A DNA stretch of 13,787 nucleotides from Hepatocystis sp. ex Piliocolobus tephrosceles (GCA_902459845.2 CABPSV020000050.1:25125-38911); one strand, 5' to 3'; positions 1 to 9,069 are shown, counted from the first letter of the stretch. Notes: generated by a model not told the origin, from the sequence alone. Made by a program: numbers and translations.

Positions 1-963
1 AGTAGTAATAAAAAGGAAGAGACGGAATGTGATAAAAAAAATGCATTATACAATTATTATTTAGACCGATGTAAATTTGATAAAACTAGTATATATGAGA
101 AAATGGTCAATAAAACAGATGTCCATAATAAATATGATGAAGTAAAAGAAAAAAAAAAAAAAAAGATGGTGGAAAAAGAAGTTTGTGAATATAAAATAAA
201 AAAATTATATTTTTTTAAAACAAAAAAAACTAGACTATCCATATGTATAAGTATATGTACATTATTTATGTTATTTTTTTTTGTTATTTTAATAATTTTA
301 CATTCAACATGGTGTTCTGCTATAGCTTATTCAGAATCGAATATAACATTTTTTAGTCGAAACAAAAATGGAAAGAAAGGAAGAAGATACATAAATGATG
401 ATTTAAGACAAATGTATAGTTGGATATATGAAAACACACCACCTAACTCCAAAATAATAGCTTGGTGGGATTACGGATACCAATTAAGTGTAATGAGTGA
501 TAGAATAACATATAATGATAATAATACTCGGGATATTAATCATATAGCAACTGTTGGATTAATTTTTAGTAATAATGAAGAATATGCATATAAACAATTA
601 AAAAAATTAAATGCTGATTATGTTTTAGTAACTTATGGAGGATATTCACTAAACACTTCAGACGATTTAAATAAATTTATATGGATTTTAAAAATTACTA
701 ATAATAAATATAAGTATGTTAATCCTTTGTTATATTTTTATCATGAAGAATATCATCCTTTGAGTAGCAATGGTACTACATTAATGACAAGTAGCTTATT
801 ATACAAATTATCGTATTTTAACATAACTAATTCAAGAACAAGTGGCTATGACCACATTAGAAAAATAAAAATACCACAAATAAAAAACCTCACTTATTTT
901 GAGGAACAATTTACTACAGATGTTTGGGGGTATCGTCTCTATAAAGTTAAGAAAATTGATTAA
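1..963 (+). CDS. STT3: STT3, catalytic subunit of oligosaccharyltransferase (3' part only)
   Basis: The frame is open from the first base, so this is the C-terminal 320 residues of a longer protein; the ATG at 103 is internal. STT3 transfers the lipid-linked glycan to Asn in N-x-S/T sequons in the ER lumen. Seen in the fragment: a charged, Lys-rich stretch (about 1-75), a last membrane segment (about 79-101), then the lumenal domain with the hallmark WWDYGYQ motif at 155-161, the following NNTRDINHIATVG block, and a DK motif (D222-x-x-K225-x-x-x-I229). The end resembles other eukaryotic STT3 tails (SLLYKLSYF, then WGYRLYKVKK near the stop). The Lys-rich block before the last membrane segment looks like a Plasmodium low-complexity insert. 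Plasmodium is known to make very short N-glycans (one or two GlcNAc), so the donor is probably truncated; that is family knowledge, not visible here. No intron is needed in this part. Confidence 0.95.
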   Translation, partial: SSNKKEETECDKKNALYNYYLDRCKFDKTSIYEKMVNKTDVHNKYDEVKEKKKKKMVEKEVCEYKIKKLYFFKTKKTRLSICISICTLFMLFFFVILIILHSTWCSAIAYSESNITFFSRNKNGKKGRRYINDDLRQMYSWIYENTPPNSKIIAWWDYGYQLSVMSDRITYNDNNTRDINHIATVGLIFSNNEEYAYKQLKKLNADYVLVTYGGYSLNTSDDLNKFIWILKITNNKYKYVNPLLYFYHEEYHPLSSNGTTLMTSSLLYKLSYFNITNSRTSGYDHIRKIKIPQIKNLTYFEEQFTTDVWGYRLYKVKKID

Positions 964-987
964 AGGTGTGGATGTGTATACAATTGG

Positions 988-988
<1 letters not shown>

Positions 989-1036
<48 letters not shown>
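989..1036 (+). repeat. 48-nt T homopolymer
   Basis: An uninterrupted run of T begins 25 bases after the STT3 stop codon. Homopolymers of this size are common in Plasmodium non-coding DNA and their exact length is unreliable in any assembly. Confidence 0.95.
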
Positions 1037-1037
<1 letters not shown>

Positions 1038-1136
1038 TTAGTCTATTTATTTACTCCCATTTACACACTTTTATGACTTTAATTTCATTTTTTATTTAAA
1101 TTTATTGTAACAAATATTTTAAAATTGAAACAACAG

Positions 1137-1187
<51 letters not shown>
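1137..1187 (+). repeat. 51-nt A homopolymer
   Basis: An uninterrupted run of A that leads directly into the 23-bp minisatellite at 1188. Together with the T tract at 989 it makes a T-run/A-run pair, 100 bases apart, that could pair as an inverted repeat. Confidence 0.95.
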
Positions 1188-1188
<1 letters not shown>

Positions 1189-1366
1189 CAAAAATAAGCA
1201 AAAACAAAAAGCAAAAATAAGCAAAAACAAAAAGCAAAAATAAGCAAAAACAAAAAGCAAAAATAAGCAAAAACAAAAAGCAAAAATAAGCAAAAACAAA
1301 AAGCAAAAATAAGCAAAAACAAAAAGCAAAAATAAGCAAAAACAAAAAGCAAAAATAAGCAAAAAA
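1188..1366 (+). repeat. 23-bp minisatellite, about 8 copies
   Basis: Units start at 1188, 1211, 1234, 1257, 1280, 1303, 1326 and 1349. Each is GCAAAAATAA followed by GCAAAAACAAAAA. Seven copies are identical and the last is degenerate. The period is not a multiple of three and the reverse strand has no stop in any frame, so all three minus-strand frames stay open with Phe/Leu/Cys-rich translations. These are artefacts of the repeat, not genes. Confidence 0.95.
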
Positions 1367-2357
1367 CAATAAAAAAAAGAAGCCAAAAAACAGCCAAAAA
1401 AAAGTTAAAAAAAAGTCAAAAAAATAGTCAAAAGAAAACCAAAAAAACCAAAAAAGACAAAAGAGACAAAAAAGTCAAAAAAAAAGATAAAGCTTAAATC
1501 ATAAAATACAAACTAAAACATATGAGCAACTATACTAGTATCTGCATAGAAATGCATATATCATGTGGAACTTTATGCGTTCAAAATATTAAGTACAAAT
1601 ATGAATTAAAGAATTAAAGCGATTTAAAATAAATTGAAACAAATTAAAATATATTTATTGAAGCATATTAAAATATGGAATATTGTCTAATGGCTTATTA
1701 TGATTGCTATTAAAAAAAAAAATGCCAATTATTTCATTTTTTTTTTTTTTTTTTTTTTTTACAATATACATACATGTATTATACACATATATGTATACAT
1801 AAACACACCACGACATAAAAACAAACCCGATGTTCACATAAATTAGTGACAACGCTCAGATAAGAGCTCTGTATTTTATATAAATAAGAACTTTTTTTTT
1901 TTATTTATTTTTTTTTTTTTTAAATAATATAATATGGTGAAACGTATTTTTCTAAATTGTTCATATATTGTAAAATTTAATCACTATGTTTGTCATGTTT
2001 ATTTCGTTGGGTTTTATTCGGTCAGTTCGGTTTTATTATCACTTATTTAATATTTTCTTCTTTTGTTTTGACCTTATTTTTTCTACGATATTGAAATATT
2101 GCTTAAAATATATATATATATATATATATATTTGTTTATAGATATGAGTACATACATGGATATGTGGAGCATATATTATTGTCATTTTTATAACAATAAG
2201 TTCTTGTTTTTATTTGTAGCTAGTGTCGTAATTATGACATAATATATGTTAACTTCGCTCGATGTGTAGCATTTCTATTTGTTTTTTTTTCTATTTGTTT
2301 TTTTTTCTATTTGTTTGTTTATTCACTTATTCATTTGCTTTTGTTTTCATCTTTAAT

Positions 2358-3725
2358 TTACGAGAGCAACTGCTTCTTGTCCTTAAAATTTTCTATGTTT
2401 TCTTCGGATGGTAAAAAAGGAACACACAATAATGATGATAACAAAAATAAACCACAAATAAAAATATATAAACTTAAATGATCAAAATTATAACTATCTA
2501 TAGCCATCATATAAGTAAGAAGAGAAGAAGTTCCTTTTTTTGTTAAAGATCCTAAATTCTTAATACTTAATATTGTAGCAAATACACTAGCTTCGAGACC
2601 AGGTTGACATACATTAGCTGTAAGTATAAATAATGGAAGTAATTGTATCTCTGTTATTGCTTCAATTAAAAAACCTCCACTTAAAACAAAAAGTTCATTG
2701 GATATATTAAAAAATTTGTTTATCTGTTCTGTTAAAATTATTGGCGATATATATATAGGAAAAGACAACAAAGTTGTTATAATTAATGTTTTTTTTAAAC
2801 TAAAATTTTTTAAATATAATCGATAAAATATAATACCTAATAATGAAGCAATACTATAAGTTAATCGTAATGTGCCCATAAAAGATGGTCTAAAACCTAA
2901 TTTATTTGTACAGAAAAAAAAGAAAGCATCGTCATAGTCAGGTCCAGACATGTATATAAATATATATAAAAAGGGACCTAAAAATATAGGACTATTTATA
3001 AATTTTAATAAATCTTTTAACTGATTAAATATATTTTTATTTGTTGCATATGGTTTTTCTTTTAAAAATAAACAAGATATTGAAATAATTAATGGAAAAA
3101 AAGAAGTAGCTAAAAAAATATATTCTCTTGATATTTTTTCTAAAAAATAACCAGAAAAATAAGCAACTGATAAACTTCCTATAGCTTTCGATGCTATAAA
3201 TTCAGTAATCCTATTAGTGCCTTGAGCATTTGTTTTTCCCATAGAACTTTCAACTACTAAAGCTTCAGCTACTGTAGTACAAAAAGACGCACATAAAGAA
3301 ATAAAAAATAAATTTAACGTAACTTGTAATACAGATAAATTTAAAAAAGCTAAAGATAAAAAATTTAAAGACTGAAATATTCCAAATAAAAACAAATACG
3401 GTTTTCTTCTCATGCCAAATATGGTAAAAGAGTCACTAATTAAAGCAATAACAGGTTTTAATATAAAAGGAATATATGGACACATTAATATTAAAGATAT
3501 CTGATAAGGTGTTAATCTATAATGATCTTTAAATAAATAATAAATTGCTAAAGAAGCCAAATGAGTTAAACCATCTGATAATCCAACTAAATAAACAACT
3601 AACTGTGTTACATCAAACTTTTCTTTTGGCTTAGGTTTAATAAGCGGTAGCTGTTCTACATCTTTCTTTTTATATTCACCAATAGGGTCAATACTTAAAA
3701 ATGGGTTACTGGATTTTTCAATCAT
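2358..3725 (-). CDS. FT2: Folate-biopterin transporter FT2 (BT1 family)
   Basis: A single-exon gene of 455 codons on the minus strand, complete from ATG (3725) to TAA (2358). It is a polytopic membrane protein of the BT1/major facilitator type, expected to have about 12 membrane helices and to move folates, pterins or related compounds. Family marks: DGLTHLA at 51-57 in the first helix, YYLFKDHYRLTP at 62-73, a block from PYIPFILKP to ISDSF (83-100), GMRRKPYLF at 104-112, NRITEF near 171, EAITEIQLLP at 355-364 and PGLEASVFA at 375-383. The N-terminus (1-38) is hydrophilic with no obvious signal peptide. I assign FT2 rather than the longer Plasmodium FT1 from length and the conserved neighbours as I remember them. 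Substrate and membrane location cannot be read from sequence. It is head-to-head with SEC12 and tail-to-tail with STT3. Confidence 0.92.
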   Translation of the reverse strand: MIEKSSNPFLSIDPIGEYKKKDVEQLPLIKPKPKEKFDVTQLVVYLVGLSDGLTHLASLAIYYLFKDHYRLTPYQISLILMCPYIPFILKPVIALISDSFTIFGMRRKPYLFLFGIFQSLNFLSLAFLNLSVLQVTLNLFFISLCASFCTTVAEALVVESSMGKTNAQGTNRITEFIASKAIGSLSVAYFSGYFLEKISREYIFLATSFFPLIISISCLFLKEKPYATNKNIFNQLKDLLKFINSPIFLGPFLYIFIYMSGPDYDDAFFFFCTNKLGFRPSFMGTLRLTYSIASLLGIIFYRLYLKNFSLKKTLIITTLLSFPIYISPIILTEQINKFFNISNELFVLSGGFLIEAITEIQLLPLFILTANVCQPGLEASVFATILSIKNLGSLTKKGTSSLLTYMMAIDSYNFDHLSLYIFICGLFLLSSLLCVPFLPSEENIENFKDKKQLLS

Positions 3726-3733
3726 TATATAAA

Positions 3734-3737
<4 letters not shown>

Positions 3738-3774
<37 letters not shown>

Positions 3775-3789
3775 ATATATATATATATA
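3738..3789. repeat. Compound microsatellite (TA)n-(TG)n-(TA)n at the FT2 start
   Basis: An alternating purine-pyrimidine tract of about 50 bp begins 12 bases upstream of the FT2 start codon, so it lies in the 5' UTR or core promoter. Such tracts are typically length-variable between isolates. Confidence 0.9.
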
Positions 3790-5207
3790 GAAGTACGATA
3801 CTTATATTATACTGGCAGGTAGGTATGTCCTTATGTTGCTGCTTGTATTAGTGCTCGTGACTACGCTTATACGTATATATTATTAGTGCTTATCTTTTTT
3901 TTTTTTTTTTAACTTTTAAATATATGTTAATTATTTTTGCGTTATTTTCTTCCACTATTTTATTAGGATTCACATTATTAGTCAATATATTTTTTATGAT
4001 GTTATTTTTTTTTTTTTTTTTTTTTTGTGTGTTTCTTCTTATCTAATAAAAATAAGTTTATATTAAAAAAATAAAATAAAAAGTACTATATGTGAGCAAG
4101 AACATATATATATGTACGTTTAAAAACGCATTCATCTTATGAATATTTAATGCAGGTAATTTATACTATTTTATATATTTTTATTTTTATTTTTATATCA
4201 TACCTAGTCCTAAAATTACCTATCAATTGTGTTTATATATATGTAGCTTCTATTAATACAAAAAAAAAGAAAAAAAAAAAAAAAAAAAATGTGTACTTAA
4301 CTAATAATACTATATAAATTGATAATTTAAAATAGGTGACATTTTTTTATTTTTGTATTGTTATTGTTTCTAATTTTTTTTATTTGATGTTTTAATTAAT
4401 ATTGCTTATGTCTATTTTTGTTTATCTGCTAATGTTTTATTGAATTAATTTTTACTTTACTTTTCTTTGCGTTATTTTGCTTTTATCAGTATTGTTTTAT
4501 GTGTGTTTTTTACTTTGCGTTTTTCACTTTTTGTTTTTTACTTTTTTTTTTTTTTTTTTTTTTCTTTTTTTTGTTTTTCGCTTTCGCTTTCTATTTTTTA
4601 TTTTATTTTATTTTTTTTTGCTTTACTTTGTTTTTACAAAAATTATTTTATGTGTGTTTTTTGTTTTTGTTCCTGCTTTTCGTTTTTTGCTTTGTGTTTT
4701 ATGCTATCTATTAATACCATGTGTGTGTGTTTTTTTTTTGTTTCTATATTTTTGTTATGAAAAAGGTAAAAAAATTAAAAAAACAAACAATTCACAAAGA
4801 GTAAAACTAAAAAATAAATAAAAAACTAAATGTATAAACAATTAAACATGTAAACAAACAAATTTAAAAAAATAACTCTAATATATAAATATATATATAT
4901 ATATATATTTATAATTAGGACAAAGACAAGATATAATTATGAGATACAGAAAGAAAATTTATATACAACATTTTGTTCGTATACAAACGCTGGGTATATA
5001 AAAATGGATTTAAGAGCTATATATACTTTAAAAAAAAAAAAAAAAAAAAAATTAATTAATTTAATTAATTAATCAATCAATTAAACATATGAACTATAGA
5101 CTACCAGCATACGAACATTTCTACAACAAAAGTAATGTATTTATATGCATACAAATGGAAAAAAAACAAAAGAATTTTTATTTATTTCTCTATTTTTACT
5201 ATTATAC

Positions 5208-5208
<1 letters not shown>

Positions 5209-5255
<47 letters not shown>
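5209..5255 (+). repeat. 47-nt A homopolymer
   Basis: An uninterrupted run of A inside the FT2-SEC12 intergenic region. The plus-strand open frame around it (5089-5445) is rich in Lys, Tyr and Ile only because of base composition. Confidence 0.95.
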
Positions 5256-5257
<2 letters not shown>

Positions 5258-5824
5258 AAAAAATTTATATATATATGATTCATAAAAAACCGAGAGTTAC
5301 AAAAAGGGTATATAAACATTTAAGCACATATTATATATATATATATATGTGCCTATATATACATAATAAAAACTACACAAACAATATTATGATATATGGT
5401 ATATTAAAGAAAAGTATGTTGTTACTTCAAATTAAAAAGATATAATGTATATACATTAAGAATATCGGTATAATGTTTATTTATTAATACATATACCTAT
5501 ATAAAATATAAACATTTTTCTTCACTTCTTTTCAAATTGGCCTTTTTTTTTTTTTTTTATTTTAAAAAAAAAAATATTAAACAAAATTAGATTATTTAAA
5601 AAATAAAAATTTTGAATTATTCCATAATGATTAACAATATAAATCATTTTTAGAAAATTCAATTATATGTTGCTATCAAGTCTTAGGACCTAAAAGCGTA
5701 CGTACATATATACACAGGAATATACATATAAACATACAGGACTTATATGTGTATGTATATTACAACATTCGTTAACATATATTAATGAGTATTAGAGCGA
5801 ATGTGTGTACATATACATAAATGA

Positions 5825-5850
<26 letters not shown>

Positions 5851-5855
<5 letters not shown>

Positions 5856-6028
5856 AAAATAAATGGATATATATAATTTAAAATAAATGGATAAGTATAA
5901 TTTAAAATAAATGGATAAGTATAATTTAAAATAAATGGATAAGTATAATTTAAAATAAATGGATAAGTATAATTTAAAATAAATGGATAAGTATAATTTA
6001 AAATAAATGGATAAGTATAATTTAAAAG
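5851..6028. repeat. 24-bp minisatellite, 7 full copies plus a partial
   Basis: Units begin at 5851, 5875, 5899, 5923, 5947, 5971 and 5995, with a 10-bp partial copy at 6019. Each unit is AATTTAAAATAAATGG followed by ATAAGTAT; the first copy reads ATATATAT at that end and abuts a (TA)n tract, which suggests the array grew from the tract edge. The minus strand reads an 8-residue repeat (YPFILNYT) because 24 is a multiple of three. That open frame is short, ends in the (TA)n tract and has no other coding sign. Confidence 0.95.
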
Positions 6029-6813
6029 AAAGGTTAACAATTTAGTAGGTTTCACTAACATTGTACATATGTGTATTTATTTATTTGTTTATTTATGTAA
6101 ATACTATATATGTAAATACATGTACCCAGATAAATACAAAATTGCTCATTTTCGTAAATACACATAGTATATAACAATTAAAACACATCACTTCTTTCTA
6201 CTGTTATATTACGTATATAAGTATGTAGCAGCTTTGTAAAACTGGGTTAAAAATAAAAAAAAAAAAAAAAAAGTGTAAACAACGATAAACAAAATGGGAT
6301 TATTAAAAAAAAAAAGTAATTAATGATATACTTGCGAGGCACTGACGATTTAATAATGTCGTACTAACGGTGTGAGCTAATAATATATTAATGCTAAGAA
6401 ATACTTTATAAATATGTATAAGGTCTGTTTTTCTAACTCATTAAAATTGTAACTGTTTTAAAAACTAACATCAATTTTTTTTTTTTTTTTTAATACATCC
6501 TGGTTAGTTCATAGTTTTTTTAAGTGTTTGTGTTTTTTTTTTTTTTTATAAAATGCAAAATATATATATATATATATATATTTATAACTGAAGTAGCATC
6601 TTTTTATTTTGGGTTATTTTGGTTTATTTTGGTTTATTTCGATTTGATTTGATTTTATTTTATTTGATATAATTTATTTTTATTTGATTTAAATTATTTT
6701 GGCTTATTTCCATTTGATTTTATTGATTTTTGGCTTTATTTTTGACTTCATTTTTGTTTTATTTTTTTTAAGGGTAATCGGCGTTATATTTATATAAGTA
6801 GTTTAATTTTGGT

Positions 6814-6844
<31 letters not shown>

Positions 6845-6886
6845 GTAATGTATATTTGTATATATATAAAATTTTCATTAGCTCAC

Positions 6887-6887
<1 letters not shown>

Positions 6888-6968
<81 letters not shown>
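6888..6968 (+). repeat. 81-nt T homopolymer
   Basis: The longest pure tract in the window, 81 consecutive T, about 830 bases upstream of the SEC12 start. No gene overlaps it. Confidence 0.95.
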
Positions 6969-6970
<2 letters not shown>

Positions 6971-7541
6971 CCATTCACACAATCATCATTCTATTTATTT
7001 CTGCTTTTGTGATCATTCTTTCGATTTAGCAGAATCTTCATTTTTTATATTTAAAAAAAAAATAAATTAAAAAAAAATATAATAGCATAAAACAAAGGCG
7101 TATATTAATTCATAACATGTTTGAATGTTTGCATATATATATACATATATAAATATATATATATTTGATTAACAAAAATAATAAATGACAAGTTTTATTT
7201 CAAATAAAATAAATATATATATATAAATACCTTTTTAATAGAGTAGAGCTAATATTTAATGTGATTACTTATATGAAAAAAAAAAAAAAAAAGGAAAAGA
7301 AAGGCACCCACAATATTAATATAATATATGTGAACAAGCATGTGTGATTAAATAGACACATTTTTATATGTATGTGAATAGATTTTATTCACATATGCAT
7401 AGAAAAACTATTAAAATAAAAAAAATAAAACAATTAAGTAAAAAATTTAAAAATAAAAAAGTAAATAAATAAGTAAATAGAACGAAAGCTCACGGGAGGT
7501 AGTACATATAAAACAAAAAAACAAAAAACAAAAAAAAAAAA

Positions 7542-7588
7542 TAAAAAAATAAAAAAATAAAAAAATAAAAAAATAAAAAAATAAAAAA
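7542..7588 (+). repeat. 8-bp tandem array (TAAAAAAA), 6 copies
   Basis: T residues recur exactly every 8 bases (7542, 7550, 7558, 7566, 7574, 7582) in an otherwise pure A background, just before the 10-bp array. Confidence 0.9.
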
Positions 7589-7597
7589 AGATATAAA

Positions 7598-7770
7598 GCA
7601 ACAAACAGCAACAAATAGCAACAAACAGCTACAAACAGCAACAAACAGCTACAAACAGCAACAAACAGCTACAAACAGCAACAAACAGCTACAAATAGCA
7701 ACAAACAGCTACAAACAGCAACAAACAGCTACAAACAGCAATAAACAGCAACAAACAGCAACAAACAGCA
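7598..7770 (+). repeat. 10-bp tandem array directly upstream of SEC12, about 17-18 copies
   Basis: A decamer, GCAACAAACA alternating with GCTACAAACA, is repeated without any length change up to 30 bases before the SEC12 start codon. The central stretch alternates A and T regularly, giving a 20-bp higher-order period; both ends are only the A form. Scattered copies carry a single C-to-T change (7616, 7696, 7742). On the plus strand the array contains no ATG, so if transcribed it would be an upstream-ATG-free, CA-rich leader. Confidence 0.95.
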
Positions 7771-7800
7771 ATTGACATATAATACATACACTTGTATAAA

Positions 7801-9069
7801 ATGAACGGATTAAAAGTATCATATTTAAAATATCCTATATACGGGTTAGGAACAAATGATAAATATGTTGTAACATCAGGAGGTGGTGGAGGTAAAAGTT
7901 ATGGTATAGAAGATATATTAGATATTAATACCTTTAATGAAGAGGAAAAAAAATTACAACCTATTTACTCAACGACTGAACAAAATGGTGTGATAGATTG
8001 TATTTTGTATAATAAAAAATATGATTTATGGATTGGTTCAGTTCGTAATGAATGTATTATATTTCAAATAAAAGAAGATATAGGTGTACATATTTTATTA
8101 ACATTTAAAACTGATTTTAACAGTAAAAATGCAAGACAAATAGTAGTAAAGTTTTCATCTACTAGTAATGTAATATTAACAGGTGGAGAAGATACAATAG
8201 TACGACTTTGGCAATTAAATTTTACAAAAGATAAAAAACACGTTTCTGTTATTAATGATTTATATATTGATAAAAAAAATGCTATTGAATTACTGGGTTC
8301 TTATACAGGTCATGCAAAAAGTATAAAAGATTGTGATATATCATATGATGATCAAATAATATGTACATGTTCATCTGATAATTCGTTAAAAATATGGAAT
8401 TTGCGAAGTTTTAAAATTTTACATACTGAATATATTAACGATCCTCAAAAAAAAACTGAAAAATTAAATTTCCGATGTTGTAAATTTTTAGAAAAAAATA
8501 AAACAATTAATGATTTTATATATCCTTTATTAGCTACCACATATGCATCAAGAGGTACTAGTTATTTAATCATATGGGATATATATTATAATGATAAAAA
8601 AGAAATTTTTAAATTTACAAAAAAAAAATGTATGTGGTTACATCATAGCCCATGTTGTAATATAGCAATTAGTGAAAACGAAAAATATATAGCTTTAGGT
8701 TTTAGTACAGGAGCACTTAAAATATATAATTCAAATTTTTCTCTTTTAGCACATTACCAAAAACAAGAATTACCAATAACAGCTATGTCTTTTATTAAAA
8801 ATGATAATTATCTACTAGCAACAGGAGCGGATTACAGTATTAGCTGTGTTCATGTAAATACTTTCCGTTTTCGTTATATGAGGAAAATTGGAAAAAGTAT
8901 CATAATATTGTTTATATTAATAATAATAAGTATTATTTTATTAGACTTTTTTAATGTTGGTTATGATCTAAGTATGAAAGATTTAAAACGGCCTACTGTT
9001 CAGTTTAAACCACCCAAAAGTGATGTTACTCCTAAAAAAAATGAAAAGCCGCGCATTGATGAGTTATAA
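7801..9069 (+). CDS. SEC12: SEC12, ER guanine nucleotide exchange factor for Sar1
   Basis: A single-exon gene, 422 residues, ATG at 7801 and TAA at 9067. A TTG three codons upstream is in frame but I reject it as a start. Sec12 is an ER membrane protein whose cytosolic beta-propeller loads Sar1 with GTP and so starts COPII coat assembly. Seen: an N-terminal glycine loop G27-G31 followed by K32-S33-Y34-G35, matching the conserved K-loop (GGGG...K-x-G) of Sec12; WD40-like strands at GGEDTIVRLW (128-137), GHAKSIKDCDIS (170-181), SSDNSLKIWNL (191-201) and LIIWDI (256-261); one hydrophobic membrane segment at about 366-382 preceded by basic residues; and a 40-residue lumenal tail rich in Pro and Lys ending in IDEL. 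The order propeller, membrane anchor, short lumenal tail is the normal Sec12 architecture. The cyclophilin gene downstream converges on it. Confidence 0.93.
   Translation: MNGLKVSYLKYPIYGLGTNDKYVVTSGGGGGKSYGIEDILDINTFNEEEKKLQPIYSTTEQNGVIDCILYNKKYDLWIGSVRNECIIFQIKEDIGVHILLTFKTDFNSKNARQIVVKFSSTSNVILTGGEDTIVRLWQLNFTKDKKHVSVINDLYIDKKNAIELLGSYTGHAKSIKDCDISYDDQIICTCSSDNSLKIWNLRSFKILHTEYINDPQKKTEKLNFRCCKFLEKNKTINDFIYPLLATTYASRGTSYLIIWDIYYNDKKEIFKFTKKKCMWLHHSPCCNIAISENEKYIALGFSTGALKIYNSNFSLLAHYQKQELPITAMSFIKNDNYLLATGADYSISCVHVNTFRFRYMRKIGKSIIILFILIIISIILLDFFNVGYDLSMKDLKRPTVQFKPPKSDVTPKKNEKPRIDEL

Larger units (their letters stand above)
964..2357. other. Convergent intergenic spacer between STT3 and FT2
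   Basis: No gene is supported here. The spacer holds the 3' flanks of two genes that point at each other. It contains a 48-nt T tract, a 51-nt A tract, a 23-bp minisatellite, A-rich sequence decaying away from it (1367-1490), more T tracts at 1738-1760 and 1891-1920, a (TA)n stretch near 2108-2131, and about three copies of a 16-bp T-rich unit (2275-2320). The stretches 1500-1640 and 1790-1870 are less biased but show no open frame with coding character and no RNA fold I could recognise. Confidence 0.8.
3726..7800. other. Head-to-head intergenic region between FT2 and SEC12
   Basis: About 4.1 kb with no supportable protein gene on either strand. It must hold the promoters and 5' UTRs of both flanking genes. 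It contains many (TA)n tracts, T and A homopolymers, a T-rich pseudo-coding stretch (4467-4821) whose three frames are all open because of composition, tetranucleotide AATT/AATC runs (5051-5084), a 24-bp minisatellite (5851-6028), GGTTTATTTT-like degenerate repeats (6608-6760), an 81-nt T tract, and 8-bp and 10-bp arrays before SEC12. A less A/T-biased patch at about 6320-6390 is discussed under findings. I could not identify TATA boxes or transcription factor sites with confidence in this composition. Confidence 0.8.

Noticed and set aside
899..1099. Plus-strand open frame overlapping the STT3 end
   Set aside because: It runs out of frame through the end of STT3 and then into the 48-nt T tract as poly-Phe.
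1085..1397. Three overlapping minus-strand open frames rich in Phe, Leu and Cys
   Set aside because: All three frames are open because the 23-bp repeat and the A tract lack stops on that strand. No start context or coding composition supports a gene.
1655..1852. Minus-strand open frame of 65 codons
   Set aside because: It crosses a T tract (poly-Lys) and (TA)-like sequence and shows no recognisable domain.
4467..4821. Three plus-strand open frames rich in Phe
   Set aside because: The region is T-rich so stops are rare in all frames together; the translations are shifted versions of one low-complexity string.
5792..6061. Minus-strand open frame with an 8-residue repeat
   Set aside because: It is fully explained by the 24-bp minisatellite and a (TA)n tract, with no unique sequence to support a protein.
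7193..7209. TTTTATTT-C-AAATAAAA hairpin as a terminator
   Set aside because: Short A/T palindromes are expected by chance here, and intrinsic terminators do not apply to nuclear genes.
7598..7770. CRISPR-like array
   Set aside because: The units are directly adjacent 10-mers without unique spacers, in a eukaryotic genome.
7792..7800. SEC12 start three codons upstream at a TTG
   Set aside because: Nuclear Plasmodium genes start at ATG; the in-frame ATG at 7801 gives the expected Sec12 N-terminus.
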